Source of the DNA: JAPPLB01 sp965206655
Lineage (GTDB): Bacteria > Acidobacteriota > Terriglobia > Bryobacterales > UBA6623
Assembly: GCA_965206655.1 (NCBI GenBank)
Contig: CBDBKC010000038.1
Span: 868,001 to 932,000 of the forward strand
DNA: 64,000 nucleotides
Direction: 5' to 3'
Shown here: positions 52,394-62,288 of the stretch, piece after piece
Position numbering within the stretch: the first letter of the stretch is position 1
Layout: each line of letters opens with the position of its first letter
Made by a program: the position numbers and the translations under genes
The notes under the pieces: model-generated
What the model was told of the DNA's origin: nothing
What the model saw: only the letters and a program-made list of their open reading frames with translations
Databases searched by the model: none

Positions 52394-54520
52394 ATGAACA
52401 CGAAATCCCGTCGGAAGCTCCTGCAACGCCACGCATGGGCGAGGCTCGCCCTCGTGGCCTTGTTGCCGACGTTGGCGCCGCCCGACGCGGTTGCCCAGCA
52501 GACACTCGCTTTCTCGCCCGATATAACCGTCATCCTCGACGGCCAGACCTTCGACGACGAAGACGCGGCGAATGACGACCTCAGCGGCGGCGTCACGCCG
52601 ATCGATGTAGGCGCGATTCCCGGCGGGGCCGATCTGCAGGCCTATCACCAGAGCGGTGCGGACGCCCACCTGCTGGTTCTCGATACGACAGTCGCCCTGC
52701 CAGGTGGCGTTACAGCCACGCCGAGGAAGGTGATCGGCTTCAATGGCGGAGCCTATAGCGAAGTGGTCGATCTTGCCGGCTGCGGCCTGCCCGCGGGCAC
52801 GAAGATCGACGCCATGACATCGGGCGGCTCGATGTGGTTCTCGTTCGATATGCCGGTCTCACTCGGCGGGACTCTCTATGACGATGAAGATGTCGTCGCT
52901 CTCTCCGGCTGCACGTGGGCGCCCATCCTCGACGGCTCTGCCGCCGGCATCCCGAGCGACCTCGATGTCGACGGCCTCTCCTATCAGAGCGCGACCGGTG
53001 TGCTGATGATGTCTCTCGACGGCGCGGGAACCGTCGGCGGAGTGGCTTTCGACGATGAAGACGTGCTGGCCTACGACATGGCGTCCGGTGGCTGGAGCCT
53101 TGTCTACGACGGCTCCAGCCTGCACGACGGTTGGCTGGCCGGCGACCTCGACGCGCTCGATCAAAACTCCGCCCCCATCGCTGACGCCGGCCCGGACCAG
53201 ACCCTCAATGCCGGCAGCCCCAGCGGTCTGCAAGTGACTCTCGACGGTTCGGGCTCGATCGACCCCGACGGCGATCCGCTCGCCTACACCTGGACGGGGC
53301 CGTTCGGTATGGCCGCCGGTGTCGGCCCGATTGTCGGCATCCCCGCTGGCGTCCACATCGTCACGCTGACCGTCGACGATGGGCGCGGCGGCACAGCCAG
53401 CGACACGGTGACGATTACCATTCGTGCGCTGGAGGTAACACCCCAGCAGTTGACCTTCACGATTCCACAGGGAGCGAGTGCTGAGTCGTTGCCGTTTACG
53501 GTGCGGGCTCTCGGTGGGTCGATCTCCTATAGCATCGCGCGTGGCGCCAGTTGGCTTGATTCAAGTCCAACATCCGGCCAGTCAAATGGCGAGGCCGATA
53601 CGATCCAGGCCATCGCCAATCCCGGCAACCTCGCACCAAGAACGTACACCGGCCGCTTGTTCGTCAACGGCCCCGGCCCGATACGGGAAACCGTGAATGT
53701 GACTCTCATCGTCACGGGAACCGGCGGCGTCACTCCCGCTCCTTTCGACAACGGGGCGGTCGACGCGGCTGACTTCATTCCGGCTGGCGTGGAGGGCCAT
53801 CCGATGGCAGCCCAGTCGCTGATTTCGATCAGTGGCGCGGACTTCATAGAAACAGGCGAGTTCCTGGCCGACTCAATTCCGTTACCGACGGTTTTGGGCG
53901 GCGTCACCGTCACCTTTGACGGCATTCCGGCACGGCTCATCCTCGTGCGGTCGAACCTGATCATCGCGCAGTTGCCGAAGGGGGTTGAACCGCCGGCGGC
54001 AACGATGGTGATCGCAAACGACCAACAGAAGGCGGCCAGCCAGCCACAACAGGTACAGGTAGCCGATCATTCGCCCGGCATTTTCACGCTCATGCAGAAC
54101 GGCATCGGGCAGGCGATTGTCACGTTCGCCGGCACGATGGATTTGGCTGCGCCCGTCGGGACCGTTGAGAATAGCCACCCGGCGACAACCGGCGACTACC
54201 TCACGATCTGGTCGAACGGGCTCGGCGCTCTGGATCCGCTCATCGAAGATGGGCACAACTCGTGCGAACCGGACGGCGTGTGCGACGAAGACGCAACGAT
54301 CACGCTGCATGAGACGCTGCTCGTGCCGATCGTTCGCGTCGGTGGCGTGGTCGTACCTGATGAAGATGTCCTGTTCTCGGGCTCTTCTGTTACCGGTGTA
54401 GGCATCAACGAACTCGTGTTCCGGATGCCTGACGGCGTGCCTACGGGAGACGACGTGTCGATCACCATCGAAATCGGCGGGGTCGTGAGTAAAGACGACA
54501 CGACGATCGCGGTGGAATAG
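52394..54520 (+). CDS. Large secreted protein with PKD-type domain and Solibacter-type TIGR03437 C-terminus
   Basis: From the ATG at 52394 (GGGGAG upstream) the protein has 708 residues. It has a signal peptide to about DAVAQQ and an acidic repeat-like N-terminal half in which DDEDV and DGxxFDDED recur (about 20-260). A PKD/Ig-like domain follows (ADAGPDQTLNAGSP to DTVTITI, about 265-345), then a BACON-like domain (VTPQQLTFTIPQGAS). The C-terminal block (about 455-708, with PARLILVRSNLIIAQLPKG and YLTIWSNGLGALDP) matches the TIGR03437 domain that is typical of Solibacter. It is probably surface-bound; the role of the domain is unknown. Confidence 0.85.
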   Translation: MNTKSRRKLLQRHAWARLALVALLPTLAPPDAVAQQTLAFSPDITVILDGQTFDDEDAANDDLSGGVTPIDVGAIPGGADLQAYHQSGADAHLLVLDTTVALPGGVTATPRKVIGFNGGAYSEVVDLAGCGLPAGTKIDAMTSGGSMWFSFDMPVSLGGTLYDDEDVVALSGCTWAPILDGSAAGIPSDLDVDGLSYQSATGVLMMSLDGAGTVGGVAFDDEDVLAYDMASGGWSLVYDGSSLHDGWLAGDLDALDQNSAPIADAGPDQTLNAGSPSGLQVTLDGSGSIDPDGDPLAYTWTGPFGMAAGVGPIVGIPAGVHIVTLTVDDGRGGTASDTVTITIRALEVTPQQLTFTIPQGASAESLPFTVRALGGSISYSIARGASWLDSSPTSGQSNGEADTIQAIANPGNLAPRTYTGRLFVNGPGPIRETVNVTLIVTGTGGVTPAPFDNGAVDAADFIPAGVEGHPMAAQSLISISGADFIETGEFLADSIPLPTVLGGVTVTFDGIPARLILVRSNLIIAQLPKGVEPPAATMVIANDQQKAASQPQQVQVADHSPGIFTLMQNGIGQAIVTFAGTMDLAAPVGTVENSHPATTGDYLTIWSNGLGALDPLIEDGHNSCEPDGVCDEDATITLHETLLVPIVRVGGVVVPDEDVLFSGSSVTGVGINELVFRMPDGVPTGDDVSITIEIGGVVSKDDTTIAVE

Positions 54521-55326
54521 CCGCCCGCGGCCGGGCGCCGGTAGAGCGGTTTGGTGGGTTAGGGAGGAGTCGCGCCTCCGGGGCTCCGATGGAACGACGG
54601 CTTTACACGCCGTCCCAGCCCGCCATCCCAAAACGCCGCCAACTCCCACAACCAATCCGACCCCCCCACGCCCGCACCGCTCACCACCGGCTCAACCAGT
54701 TCCACCCGTCACAGGCCTCGAAAATTTCTTTCACCCCATCCCCACAACAACCTACCGCCGCGTCGCCGCCGCCCACCCCCAAAAAACTCGCCACCCATGC
54801 TACTCTCCAACCGAAGGCCGGTTAGGGGGCCCCAGCATTTGCTTCGTTCGAACAGTTCTTTGACAACCGTAGCGATGACCTCGGGTTTGAGGTCAGCGGG
54901 GTTTCCCGCCGCCGGTCCCTCTTCGCCACGCGACAGAGCCGCGCGTGTAAACAAGCGGGCCCCCGGCCCACAAAACCCCCAATCGAGCCGCCGGCAACCT
55001 CTCCGACAGCAACCCAACCACCCCGCCCGGCCCACAACCCAACCAACATCGAAATCCTCAACCGTCCGCTCTACCCCAAGCCGAGCCGGGAGAGACAACG
55101 ACCGGTGCGCACCCGCAACCCGCCGATGAAACACACGAAAGGCCAACACGCCTGCGCCGCCACAACAAAACGGCACAAAAAACGCCACCAAGTGTTCCAT
55201 TTTGTGCCAAAAAGCGAACAAAACACGAACATCGCAATCTCTTATTACCAAACGAACTCCCAGGCGCACCTTCCCGCCCATCCCAGCGGTCGACTGACCG
55301 CTGACGTCTCGGGAGTTCGCGGCAAG
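54521..55326. other. Strongly C-skewed intergenic region with hairpins
   Basis: The 806-base stretch holds no gene-like frame. The plus strand is rich in C and poor in G; in 54601-54660 I count 30 C and 7 G. Perfect or near-perfect inverted repeats occur at 54876-54895 (7-bp arms) and 55285-55302 (7-bp arms). The tract 55078-55108 is shared with 49641-49671. It is probably a patchwork of degenerate dispersed repeats. Confidence 0.55.
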
Positions 55327-57606
55327 CTAGGGTTTCGGCCAACCCAGGTGGCGGTGGAGGAAGTCGAATGTGCCTTCGCCGTGGATTTCGTGGGGGCCTA
55401 GGAAGAACTCGATCTCCGCTTTCTCGGGGATTCCGAGTTCGGCGTAGTGACGCCGTACCTTGGCGAATTCGTAGGCGACCCTTTCGTCGGGGGCGACGCC
55501 GTCGTGATGTCCGCGTTCAACCATAAAAGGCCGGGGGACCATCATGTTCGCCATGTCGCTGTAGTTGAAAGTGTTGCCGAGATTGAACTCGAACATCTCG
55601 TATTCGCCGGTGTAGATATAGCTGTAGCGATTCGACGTGCTGGTGTTCTTCCAGATCCACTCGTTGAAGTCGGCGGAACAGATGGAGAGAGCGTACTGCT
55701 TGAGCAGCGGAGGGACTCGCACCGCCGTCTTTCCGCCGTAGGAGAGGCCGTAGAACCCGATCTTGTTGGGTTCGACAAACGGCAACGTGGCCAGCCACTC
55801 GAGAATACGGGTGTGCTGGCCCAGGATGAAGGAGAACAGTGATTTGCCGAGCGGATTGGCTTTGCGCTGTAGAACCCGGAACTCGTCCAGCCCGATGTAG
55901 GGGTTTTGGGGCGCGAAGACGATGAAGCCGCGGTCGGCCAGGCGAGCCCCATAGTGGTGGTAGGGGCCCTTGATCGACGAATCGACGAGCATTTGCGGTC
56001 GTCCTTCGAGCCCATGCTGCGTAACAACGACGGGACGGCGCTCACCCGGTTTGAGATCGTTGGGTACTAGCAGAATGCCGTAGGCGAAGACCTCGGGCCA
56101 GACGGGCAGGACCACCTCGTACCCCTTCCATTTGTCGGTTTCGTAGGTCAAGCGGGAGCCTGCCTGAAGAGGACTGGTGGGCTCGGGGAGGCGGCCGATG
56201 ACGTCGCTCCATAGCTTGTCCCGATATTCGTCGGCGCTTTTTTCCCAGGTTGCGAGTGAAGTTGCGTCGGCAGAGGCCCAGTATTCCTGGCGGGTGAACT
56301 CGGAATCGCGTACGTTGGCTTGCGTGAACTCGACCAATTCCTCAAACTGCCGCCGGAGCCTGCGCGAGGGGTCGAAGGCGCGGCGCTGGTCCTGGGGTGC
56401 GGGAGAGGGCTCAGGGATGGTGGCTGAGACGTTCAGTGTGTCGGCGAGGTCCGCAAGGGTGGCGCCGGCGCCGTATTGGAAACGGATCTTGTTGCCGGCG
56501 CTAAGTTGCTCAAACGCGTCCTTAGCGCGGTCGAATTCCCGGCGGATGTCCTCCACGGGCGGGGAGAAAATGGCTCCCGGTGCGGCCCCGCGCCGTTGCG
56601 GAGTTGCGGGCGGCGGACCGTCGATGGGGGGCGGAGGGATGGCTTCGACGACGAGTCCGCGAGGCGCGATGAGGCGGGCAATTTCAGCGTCGCCGAACTG
56701 ATCGAGCAGATCCCAAACGTTGCGGTAGATGGGCTCGCTCCAGAGGCCCTCGCGGGGGCCGAAATAACCGCTCACCAGAGCCGCATCAATGCGCGTGTCG
56801 GCGGCGGCGCTGTAGAAGGCCAGGAGACCTCCCTCGCCATACCCCGCGACGCCGATCGGCAGCGCCGGGTACTCCTGCTTGAACGTGTCGACGGCCGCCA
56901 AAACCTTCTGCACTTCGTAGCCGATGATGTGGCGTCCCATCTCGAAGGCCATGCGGTAGATGAACTCGCGATGAGGCTGGTTCGTATATCGCACGCGTGG
57001 ATGTCCGGACCAGTCGTCGGCGCGGTTGATGAGAGTCGGCACGACGACGCGAAATCCGGCTTCGGCGAGACGCCGGCCGAACTGCGCCGCTTCGGGAACG
57101 CCGGGGGCGAGTCCGACGGCGGATTCGGGAGAGACGTCGGCGTCGGGGAGGGCCACGATTTGTCCGATAGGCTTGCCGGATGGCTCAAGCAGAAGCCCTT
57201 CGCCGCTTACGCCGGGCAGGACATTCCAGCGGATGGCGTGAATCTCATACGCTTCGGTCTTGGCGACGAGAGAGGCTTGCCGCGTGGTGCTCGAGAACTC
57301 GAAGCCCGCCGGGCGGACACGCGGATCGACGACACCGATGATTTCACGGAACCGCTTGCGATTGGGAGCGACGGACGTTTCGTAGGCTTGCGAAGAAGAG
57401 TAGTCGGGGCTCCAATGCGCGGAACGGCCTGTGATGGATGTTTGCGTGGCGGACATCAAATAGCGGTCGATGCCGGCGACCATGCGGGCCGCGAGGTCGC
57501 CCTGCCATTGGAGGGGCTGGGTGCCGGGCAGAGGTTGGGCTCGAGTCACCGACGTCAACGGCAGCAAAAGGAAGAAGATCAGCAAGAAGGAGGTTCGTCT
57601 AGGCAT
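55327..57606 (-). CDS. Secreted two-domain alpha/beta hydrolase (acetyl-xylan-esterase/dienelactone-hydrolase type)
   Basis: The 759-residue protein has a signal peptide (to about RAQPLP) and two alpha/beta hydrolase units. Unit 1 (about 100-340) has GYGEGG at 255-260, where the nucleophile Ser of G-x-S-x-G is Gly257, so it looks inactive. Unit 2 (about 500-759) has GLSYGG (Ser622), ERGHHDGVAPDE and GPHEIHGEGTF, which supply Asp/His partners. Between them are a Pro-rich linker and a helical stretch. An esterase acting on acylated glycans would fit the neighbouring transporter and sialidase genes. Confidence 0.82.
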   Translation of the reverse strand: MPRRTSFLLIFFLLLPLTSVTRAQPLPGTQPLQWQGDLAARMVAGIDRYLMSATQTSITGRSAHWSPDYSSSQAYETSVAPNRKRFREIIGVVDPRVRPAGFEFSSTTRQASLVAKTEAYEIHAIRWNVLPGVSGEGLLLEPSGKPIGQIVALPDADVSPESAVGLAPGVPEAAQFGRRLAEAGFRVVVPTLINRADDWSGHPRVRYTNQPHREFIYRMAFEMGRHIIGYEVQKVLAAVDTFKQEYPALPIGVAGYGEGGLLAFYSAAADTRIDAALVSGYFGPREGLWSEPIYRNVWDLLDQFGDAEIARLIAPRGLVVEAIPPPPIDGPPPATPQRRGAAPGAIFSPPVEDIRREFDRAKDAFEQLSAGNKIRFQYGAGATLADLADTLNVSATIPEPSPAPQDQRRAFDPSRRLRRQFEELVEFTQANVRDSEFTRQEYWASADATSLATWEKSADEYRDKLWSDVIGRLPEPTSPLQAGSRLTYETDKWKGYEVVLPVWPEVFAYGILLVPNDLKPGERRPVVVTQHGLEGRPQMLVDSSIKGPYHHYGARLADRGFIVFAPQNPYIGLDEFRVLQRKANPLGKSLFSFILGQHTRILEWLATLPFVEPNKIGFYGLSYGGKTAVRVPPLLKQYALSICSADFNEWIWKNTSTSNRYSYIYTGEYEMFEFNLGNTFNYSDMANMMVPRPFMVERGHHDGVAPDERVAYEFAKVRRHYAELGIPEKAEIEFFLGPHEIHGEGTFDFLHRHLGWPKP

Positions 57607-57714
57607 TAGGGTTTTGGTCCACCAATCTAGCAGAACGGCGGTTCGGATTGAGTTGGGGAGCGGCCGTTCCCGGAATACGGAAGGTCAGACAGGGGCAGGA
57701 GTAAGGAGCGGGAG

Positions 57715-57720
57715 TATAAT
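57715..57720 (+). promoter_or_regulatory. Possible -10 box just before the symporter gene
   Basis: A perfect TATAAT lies ten bases before the TTG start, with no good -35 box upstream. If used, the transcript would begin at or near the start codon (leaderless). Confidence 0.35.
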
Positions 57721-57729
57721 GGCGTTTCC

Positions 57730-59493
57730 TTGAAACTCGGGTCCATCGATTGGGCGATCATTGTCGCCTACTTTCTCCTCAACGTCGCGATCGGTTTTTG
57801 GTATAGGCGATCAGCAGGGCGGAGTGTGAGCGACTTCTTCGTGTCGGGCCGTTCAGCACCTTGGTGGTTGGCGGGTACGTCGATGGTGGCGACGACGTTC
57901 GCGGCGGACACGCCGCTGGCCGTAACGGGGATGGTCGCGCAGGGCGGAATCGCGGGGAACTGGCTGTGGTGGAACTTCATCTTCAGTGGGATGCTGACGG
58001 TGTTTCTCTACTCGCGGCTATGGCGACGGATCGGCGTCGTGACGGACGTCGAGTTCGCGGAGCTGCGTTACTCGGGCAGGCCGGCGGCGTTCCTGCGGGG
58101 CTTCCGTGCACTTTATCTCGCGGTGCCGATCAATTGCATCGTGATGGGCTGGGTGAACCTGGCGATGGTGAAGGTGCTGATGCTGTTGCTGGGCGTCGAG
58201 AAGGTGCATGCGATTGTCTTGGTATTGGGGTTGACGGCTCTCACTTGCACGGTGTCGGCGTTGTCGGGGCTGCGGGGTGTGCTGATCGCCGACTTGGTGC
58301 AGTTCGTGCTGATGATGGGGATGTCGCTTGCGTTGGCCGTGTTCGCGGTACGGGGCGTCGGAGGCATCGACGGCCTGAAGGCCGGTTTGCTGGAAGCGCG
58401 CCCGGATGGTTCGGCATTGTCGTTCTTTCCGGGACTCGATTCGCCTTGGATGCCGGCGCTGACTTTCTTTGTGTACTTGGCTGTGAATTGGTGGGCGACG
58501 TGGTATCCCGGGGCGGAGCCGGGCGGCGGAGGCTTCATCGCGCAACGGATGCTGTCAACGCAAGACGAGGGGCATGCCTTCCGCGCAACGTTGTGGTTCA
58601 ACGTCGCACACTACGCGTTGCGGCCTTGGCCGTGGATATTGGTGGGATTGGTGTCGCTGGTCGCGTTTCCCGGTTTGGAGGATGTAGAAAGCGGATATGT
58701 GCTGGCGATTGTCGAATTCCTGCCGCCGTACTTGCGGGGGCTGATGGTGGCCGGTATCATGGCGGCCTTCATGTCGACGATCAGCACCGAACTCAATTGG
58801 GGCGCCAGCTATCTGATCAACGACTTCTATCAGCGCTTCATCCGGCCCGGCGCATCGGAAGCTCATTTGGTCAGCGTCTCGCGGTGGCTAACGATCGTGC
58901 TCGCCATTCTGTCGGGCGTCATCACGTTTTACATGGATTCGATTTCGGGTGCTTGGAAGCTGCTGCTGGCGACCGGCGCCGGCACGGGTGGCGTCCTGAT
59001 CCTACGCTGGTTCTGGTGGCGCATCAACGCCTGGAGTGAAGTAGCCGCTATGGCGGCGGCGTTCGTGGTGTCTCTCACGCTGCAGATGGGATTGGGTTAC
59101 AACACCGACGATCCGCTGGATTTTGCGTGGGTGATCTTGGTGACGGTGGGTCTGACGACGGTTACCTGGGTAGCGACAACATTGTTGACCGCCCCGGAGC
59201 CGCAGGATACTTTGGTGGCTTTCTATCGGCTAGCGCGGCCCTATCGAGGCCTGTGGCAGCCGATTGCGAAGCTGGCTCCCGAGGTGAGAGCGTCGAGTGG
59301 CGCGGGCCGGGACTTCTTGAACTGGGGCGCCGGCTGCGGACTTGTGTTTGGGGCGGTTTTTGGCGTTGGAAAAGCCGTGCTGGGATATTGGCAACCGGCC
59401 GGAATCTGGCTGGGACTATCGCTCGGTTGCGCGTTTGTGTTGGGCCGGTCGATTCGAAGCGAGCAACCGCCTTGCGACGAACCCGCGCAGTAA
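57730..59493 (+). CDS. Sodium:solute symporter (SSS family)
   Basis: The 587-residue protein has about thirteen to fifteen membrane helices and family landmarks: DWAIIVAYFLLNVAIGF, FFVSGRSAPWWLAGTSMVATTFAADTPLAVTG (Na+ site region), and a late MAAFMSTISTELNWGASYLINDFYQRF. The start is TTG; other starts do not fit the family start. Substrate is unknown; position between a glycan esterase and a sialidase/sulfatase operon suggests a sugar, sialic acid or other glycan breakdown product. Confidence 0.9.
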   Translation: MKLGSIDWAIIVAYFLLNVAIGFWYRRSAGRSVSDFFVSGRSAPWWLAGTSMVATTFAADTPLAVTGMVAQGGIAGNWLWWNFIFSGMLTVFLYSRLWRRIGVVTDVEFAELRYSGRPAAFLRGFRALYLAVPINCIVMGWVNLAMVKVLMLLLGVEKVHAIVLVLGLTALTCTVSALSGLRGVLIADLVQFVLMMGMSLALAVFAVRGVGGIDGLKAGLLEARPDGSALSFFPGLDSPWMPALTFFVYLAVNWWATWYPGAEPGGGGFIAQRMLSTQDEGHAFRATLWFNVAHYALRPWPWILVGLVSLVAFPGLEDVESGYVLAIVEFLPPYLRGLMVAGIMAAFMSTISTELNWGASYLINDFYQRFIRPGASEAHLVSVSRWLTIVLAILSGVITFYMDSISGAWKLLLATGAGTGGVLILRWFWWRINAWSEVAAMAAAFVVSLTLQMGLGYNTDDPLDFAWVILVTVGLTTVTWVATTLLTAPEPQDTLVAFYRLARPYRGLWQPIAKLAPEVRASSGAGRDFLNWGAGCGLVFGAVFGVGKAVLGYWQPAGIWLGLSLGCAFVLGRSIRSEQPPCDEPAQ

Positions 59494-59850
59494 GGCGCCC
59501 GTTGACCGGGACTTAGTACATCGTTTCAGAAGTTCGCTCACGTATTGCAGAGCGCTTCCGCGAGACGGCAGGACGTCTGCCTGGTCCCCCGAGTTTAGCG
59601 CGCCAAGTTGTTCCGAGAAGGGGCGTCCTATGCCCCTCTGGCTCGGCTGGATCAACCGATGATGACTAGGGCGGATCTAGTCCGCCGAGAGGCCAGGTAG
59701 GCTTCAGCCGACGGATAGGTGGACGGTAGCCGATATCCCAACAGTAATTCGAGAACGGGCTCTATGTAGCTGGTGCCGTGGGACTTAATAGTCTTTCTCG
59801 CGGCGCGGAACTGCTTGTGTCAATGGGCCAGCCGCTGTCTCTTTGTCTGT
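59494..59850. other. Intergenic region between converging genes
   Basis: The 357-base stretch has no gene. Small hairpins (59619-59637, 59670-59686) lie between the symporter stop and the end of the sialidase operon and may help end transcription, but lack T-runs. Confidence 0.5.
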
Positions 59851-61032
59851 TTAGCCTTGTCGCAGCTTGTCAATCTCGACCCGTAGCCGAATGGTGTCAG
59901 TCACCGGATGTCCTGCCAGAACGTCCTCTTCGCGAAACGTGGCCATCAGGATGACTCCGTCGGGCGTGCGGTTGTAGTCGTAGATGAGGTAAATCGTCCC
60001 GTCGTCCGCCTGCACACCATCGGGATACGTCACCTTCTCCCGCCCATCGAGCAACAGCCCACCCTTCCAGGTCTTGCCATCGTCGGTCGAGAGATATGCG
60101 GTCAATTGCTCCCGCCTCGTTCGGACATCAAGCGGACCGTGTTTGACCAACAAGAGACTACCGGAAAGCAGGCGGCGAACGAAAAACCGGGACGTCGGAT
60201 GCTTAATCATTGTCGGCTCGACTGGACTCCAGGTTCTGCCGCCATCCCGCGAAAAGCACTCTGCGATGCCCCGGCTGCGGACGAGCATCCACAATGTACC
60301 GTCCTTGAGCTCGACAATCATCGGCTCGTCCGGTCCCCGCCTCGCCGGATCGGTGATGTTAGCCGTGCCTCGCAGCTCAAAGGTCCGACCCTGGTCCGTT
60401 GAGGCGAATACCCGGCAACTGTTCTCCGTCTTCCAGACCGACGCAGGGAAGAGCCAGTGTCCGTTCTTGAGCGCCGTCGGCTTGTTGAGCATGATGCCGT
60501 CCCCGATACGCCTCGGACGGCTCCACTGCGGCTCCTCGGAATCCGGATTATCAGTGACGATCGACCAGACCCCATAGCGCCCGTCCTGCTGACCGAAACT
60601 CTGTCCCCAGAAAACCCACATGCGTTCCTCGGGGTCGATCCAGATGGCCGCCGACATCGCCCGCACTCCTTTGTGGGGCAGAACCATGAGCTTCACATCC
60701 GACCAGGATTGCCCGTCATCATCGCTACTCCTCAGCACCTGGTAATTGCGCGTGCTCTCGACATCCCTTCCGTAAACGGTCCACAGCCGACCTTTCGCGG
60801 TTCGCTCGATGCCGGGGACACCCTGCCTCGTCGTCGGAGGAATGTGACGCGGCCAGGGCGAGCGAATGATGTGCGCCGGCTTTAAGGCCGTATCGGCCTC
60901 GGACGAACGATCCCTCCGTTGCGCCGCGTCCTGCTGCGCCGCGCCGACCGTAGACACACCACCGGCCAACGCAATGAGAAACTCCTTGCGAGTGGCCTGT
61001 CTCATGGCCTGTGATAAGCGCTTCATCCTCAC
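59851..61032 (-). CDS. Secreted BNR/Asp-box exo-sialidase-like protein
   Basis: The 393-residue protein has an export signal and a sialidase-like propeller with four Asp boxes (SSDDDGQSW 102-110, STDQGRTF 211-218, SRDGGRTW 261-268, STDDGKTW 315-322) and GVPGIERTAKGRLW near the start. The GTG start overlaps the upstream paralogue's stop (GTGA). Likely acts on glycans outside the cytoplasm; sialic acid itself is not certain. Confidence 0.85.
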   Translation of the reverse strand: MRMKRLSQAMRQATRKEFLIALAGGVSTVGAAQQDAAQRRDRSSEADTALKPAHIIRSPWPRHIPPTTRQGVPGIERTAKGRLWTVYGRDVESTRNYQVLRSSDDDGQSWSDVKLMVLPHKGVRAMSAAIWIDPEERMWVFWGQSFGQQDGRYGVWSIVTDNPDSEEPQWSRPRRIGDGIMLNKPTALKNGHWLFPASVWKTENSCRVFASTDQGRTFELRGTANITDPARRGPDEPMIVELKDGTLWMLVRSRGIAECFSRDGGRTWSPVEPTMIKHPTSRFFVRRLLSGSLLLVKHGPLDVRTRREQLTAYLSTDDGKTWKGGLLLDGREKVTYPDGVQADDGTIYLIYDYNRTPDGVILMATFREEDVLAGHPVTDTIRLRVEIDKLRQG

Positions 61033-62288
61033 TCTGTCTCGGTCACGGCGCGGAGCTGTGTGATCACCGACCGCAAACGGACCTTGTCGCTGATTGCGCG
61101 TCCCGCACGGGCGTCCTTTTCACCGAACGCCGCTATGACCACTGAACCCACTCCCTTTTTTCCTGCCCGGTTGAGTGTGTAACGCTGGTGATCATAGATG
61201 ACGTAGATCGTGCCATCGGCAGCCTGAATGCCGTCGGGATACGAAGACTCGCGCCCGTCCAACAACAAGCCACCCTGCCACGACGCTCCGTCATCGTCCG
61301 AAACGAAGGCCGTCAGGTGCGAGCGTCTTCCATCCGGAGCGTTGTTTCGCACCATGAGCAGTGCGCCAGACCGCAATCGCCTGATGAAGAAACGCTTGTT
61401 CGCCGCTTGGCGACCCTCCATGTAAAGGGTGCTGGGTTCCCACGTCCGGCCGCCGTCAGTCGAAACGCTCTGGCCGATCCCCTTCGTCGTCCTCACCAGC
61501 ATCCAGAGACTGCCATCGCGCCGCTCGACCAGCATGTGCTCGTCCACCCGCGTGTTCGGTACACGGACTTGTCCGATGCGCTCGAACGTCTTCCCTTGAT
61601 CCGTCGATCGATACACGTTGGAACCACGCTCGTCGCCGAGGTCGTGAGTCAGCATCTCGATCGTGTACGGCTCGAGTTCCTCGACATCGAATTTGACGTT
61701 CGGTACGTTGGTGTTGTCTCGCCATAAGCCCACAGGCAGCAGCCAGTCGCCGTTTTTCAGGACCGTCGGTTTGTTCAACATGACTCCGTTGGCGATCCGT
61801 CGCGGCTGCGACCACTCCGGAGTCTCCGAGTCGGCGTCGGTGGTGACCATCGCCCAGACACCCATCCGCCCATCCTGCACACCGGCGCTTTGAGCCCAGA
61901 AGAACCACAGCCGCCGCTGCGGATCAATCCACAGACAGGGATCGTAAGTGTGAACGAACTGACGAGGCTGAATGACGAGCTTCTCCAACCACGACTGACC
62001 ATCATCACCGCTGGTCGCGAGTACGCAGTAACTGGAAGAACTCTCAACCCCGCGCTGGCTCCTGCCCGCATACCACGCCGCCCACAGACGTCCCTGCGCC
62101 GAACGCTCGATCGCGGGAACGCCTTGCGCTCCGCGCGAACTCTTCACGTGATCCGGACCAAAGTCCGCAAGCACGCGCGGCGACTGCAAGGCAACGTCGG
62201 GCAACGCCGCCGAATTGTCGTCACCCTCGCTGCATTCGCTCGCGACGGCGACGACACAGAAGATCAGGATGTAAAGCGGTGTCTTCAT
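61029..62288 (-). CDS. Secreted BNR/Asp-box exo-sialidase-like protein, paralogue
   Basis: The 419-residue protein starts with a signal peptide and a possible lipobox (VASEC) and shares the whole architecture of the downstream gene: GVPAIERSAQGRLW, WIDPQRRLWFFW, MLNKPTVLKNGDWLLP, VSTDGGRTW and GGLLLDGRESSYPDG. It has an insert of about 30 residues (VKFDVEELEPYTIEML) absent from the other. The overlap with both neighbours shows one translation-coupled operon. Confidence 0.85.
   Translation of the reverse strand: MKTPLYILIFCVVAVASECSEGDDNSAALPDVALQSPRVLADFGPDHVKSSRGAQGVPAIERSAQGRLWAAWYAGRSQRGVESSSSYCVLATSGDDGQSWLEKLVIQPRQFVHTYDPCLWIDPQRRLWFFWAQSAGVQDGRMGVWAMVTTDADSETPEWSQPRRIANGVMLNKPTVLKNGDWLLPVGLWRDNTNVPNVKFDVEELEPYTIEMLTHDLGDERGSNVYRSTDQGKTFERIGQVRVPNTRVDEHMLVERRDGSLWMLVRTTKGIGQSVSTDGGRTWEPSTLYMEGRQAANKRFFIRRLRSGALLMVRNNAPDGRRSHLTAFVSDDDGASWQGGLLLDGRESSYPDGIQAADGTIYVIYDHQRYTLNRAGKKGVGSVVIAAFGEKDARAGRAISDKVRLRSVITQLRAVTETE

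Noticed and set aside
57861..59039. Long plus-strand frame of 392 codons inside the symporter gene
   Set aside because: Composed of Gly/Arg/Ala-rich sequence in the +2 frame of the symporter; no motifs.
59619..59686. Hairpins between converging genes as intrinsic terminators
   Set aside because: Stems are 6 bp and lack a T-run, so they do not qualify as intrinsic terminators.
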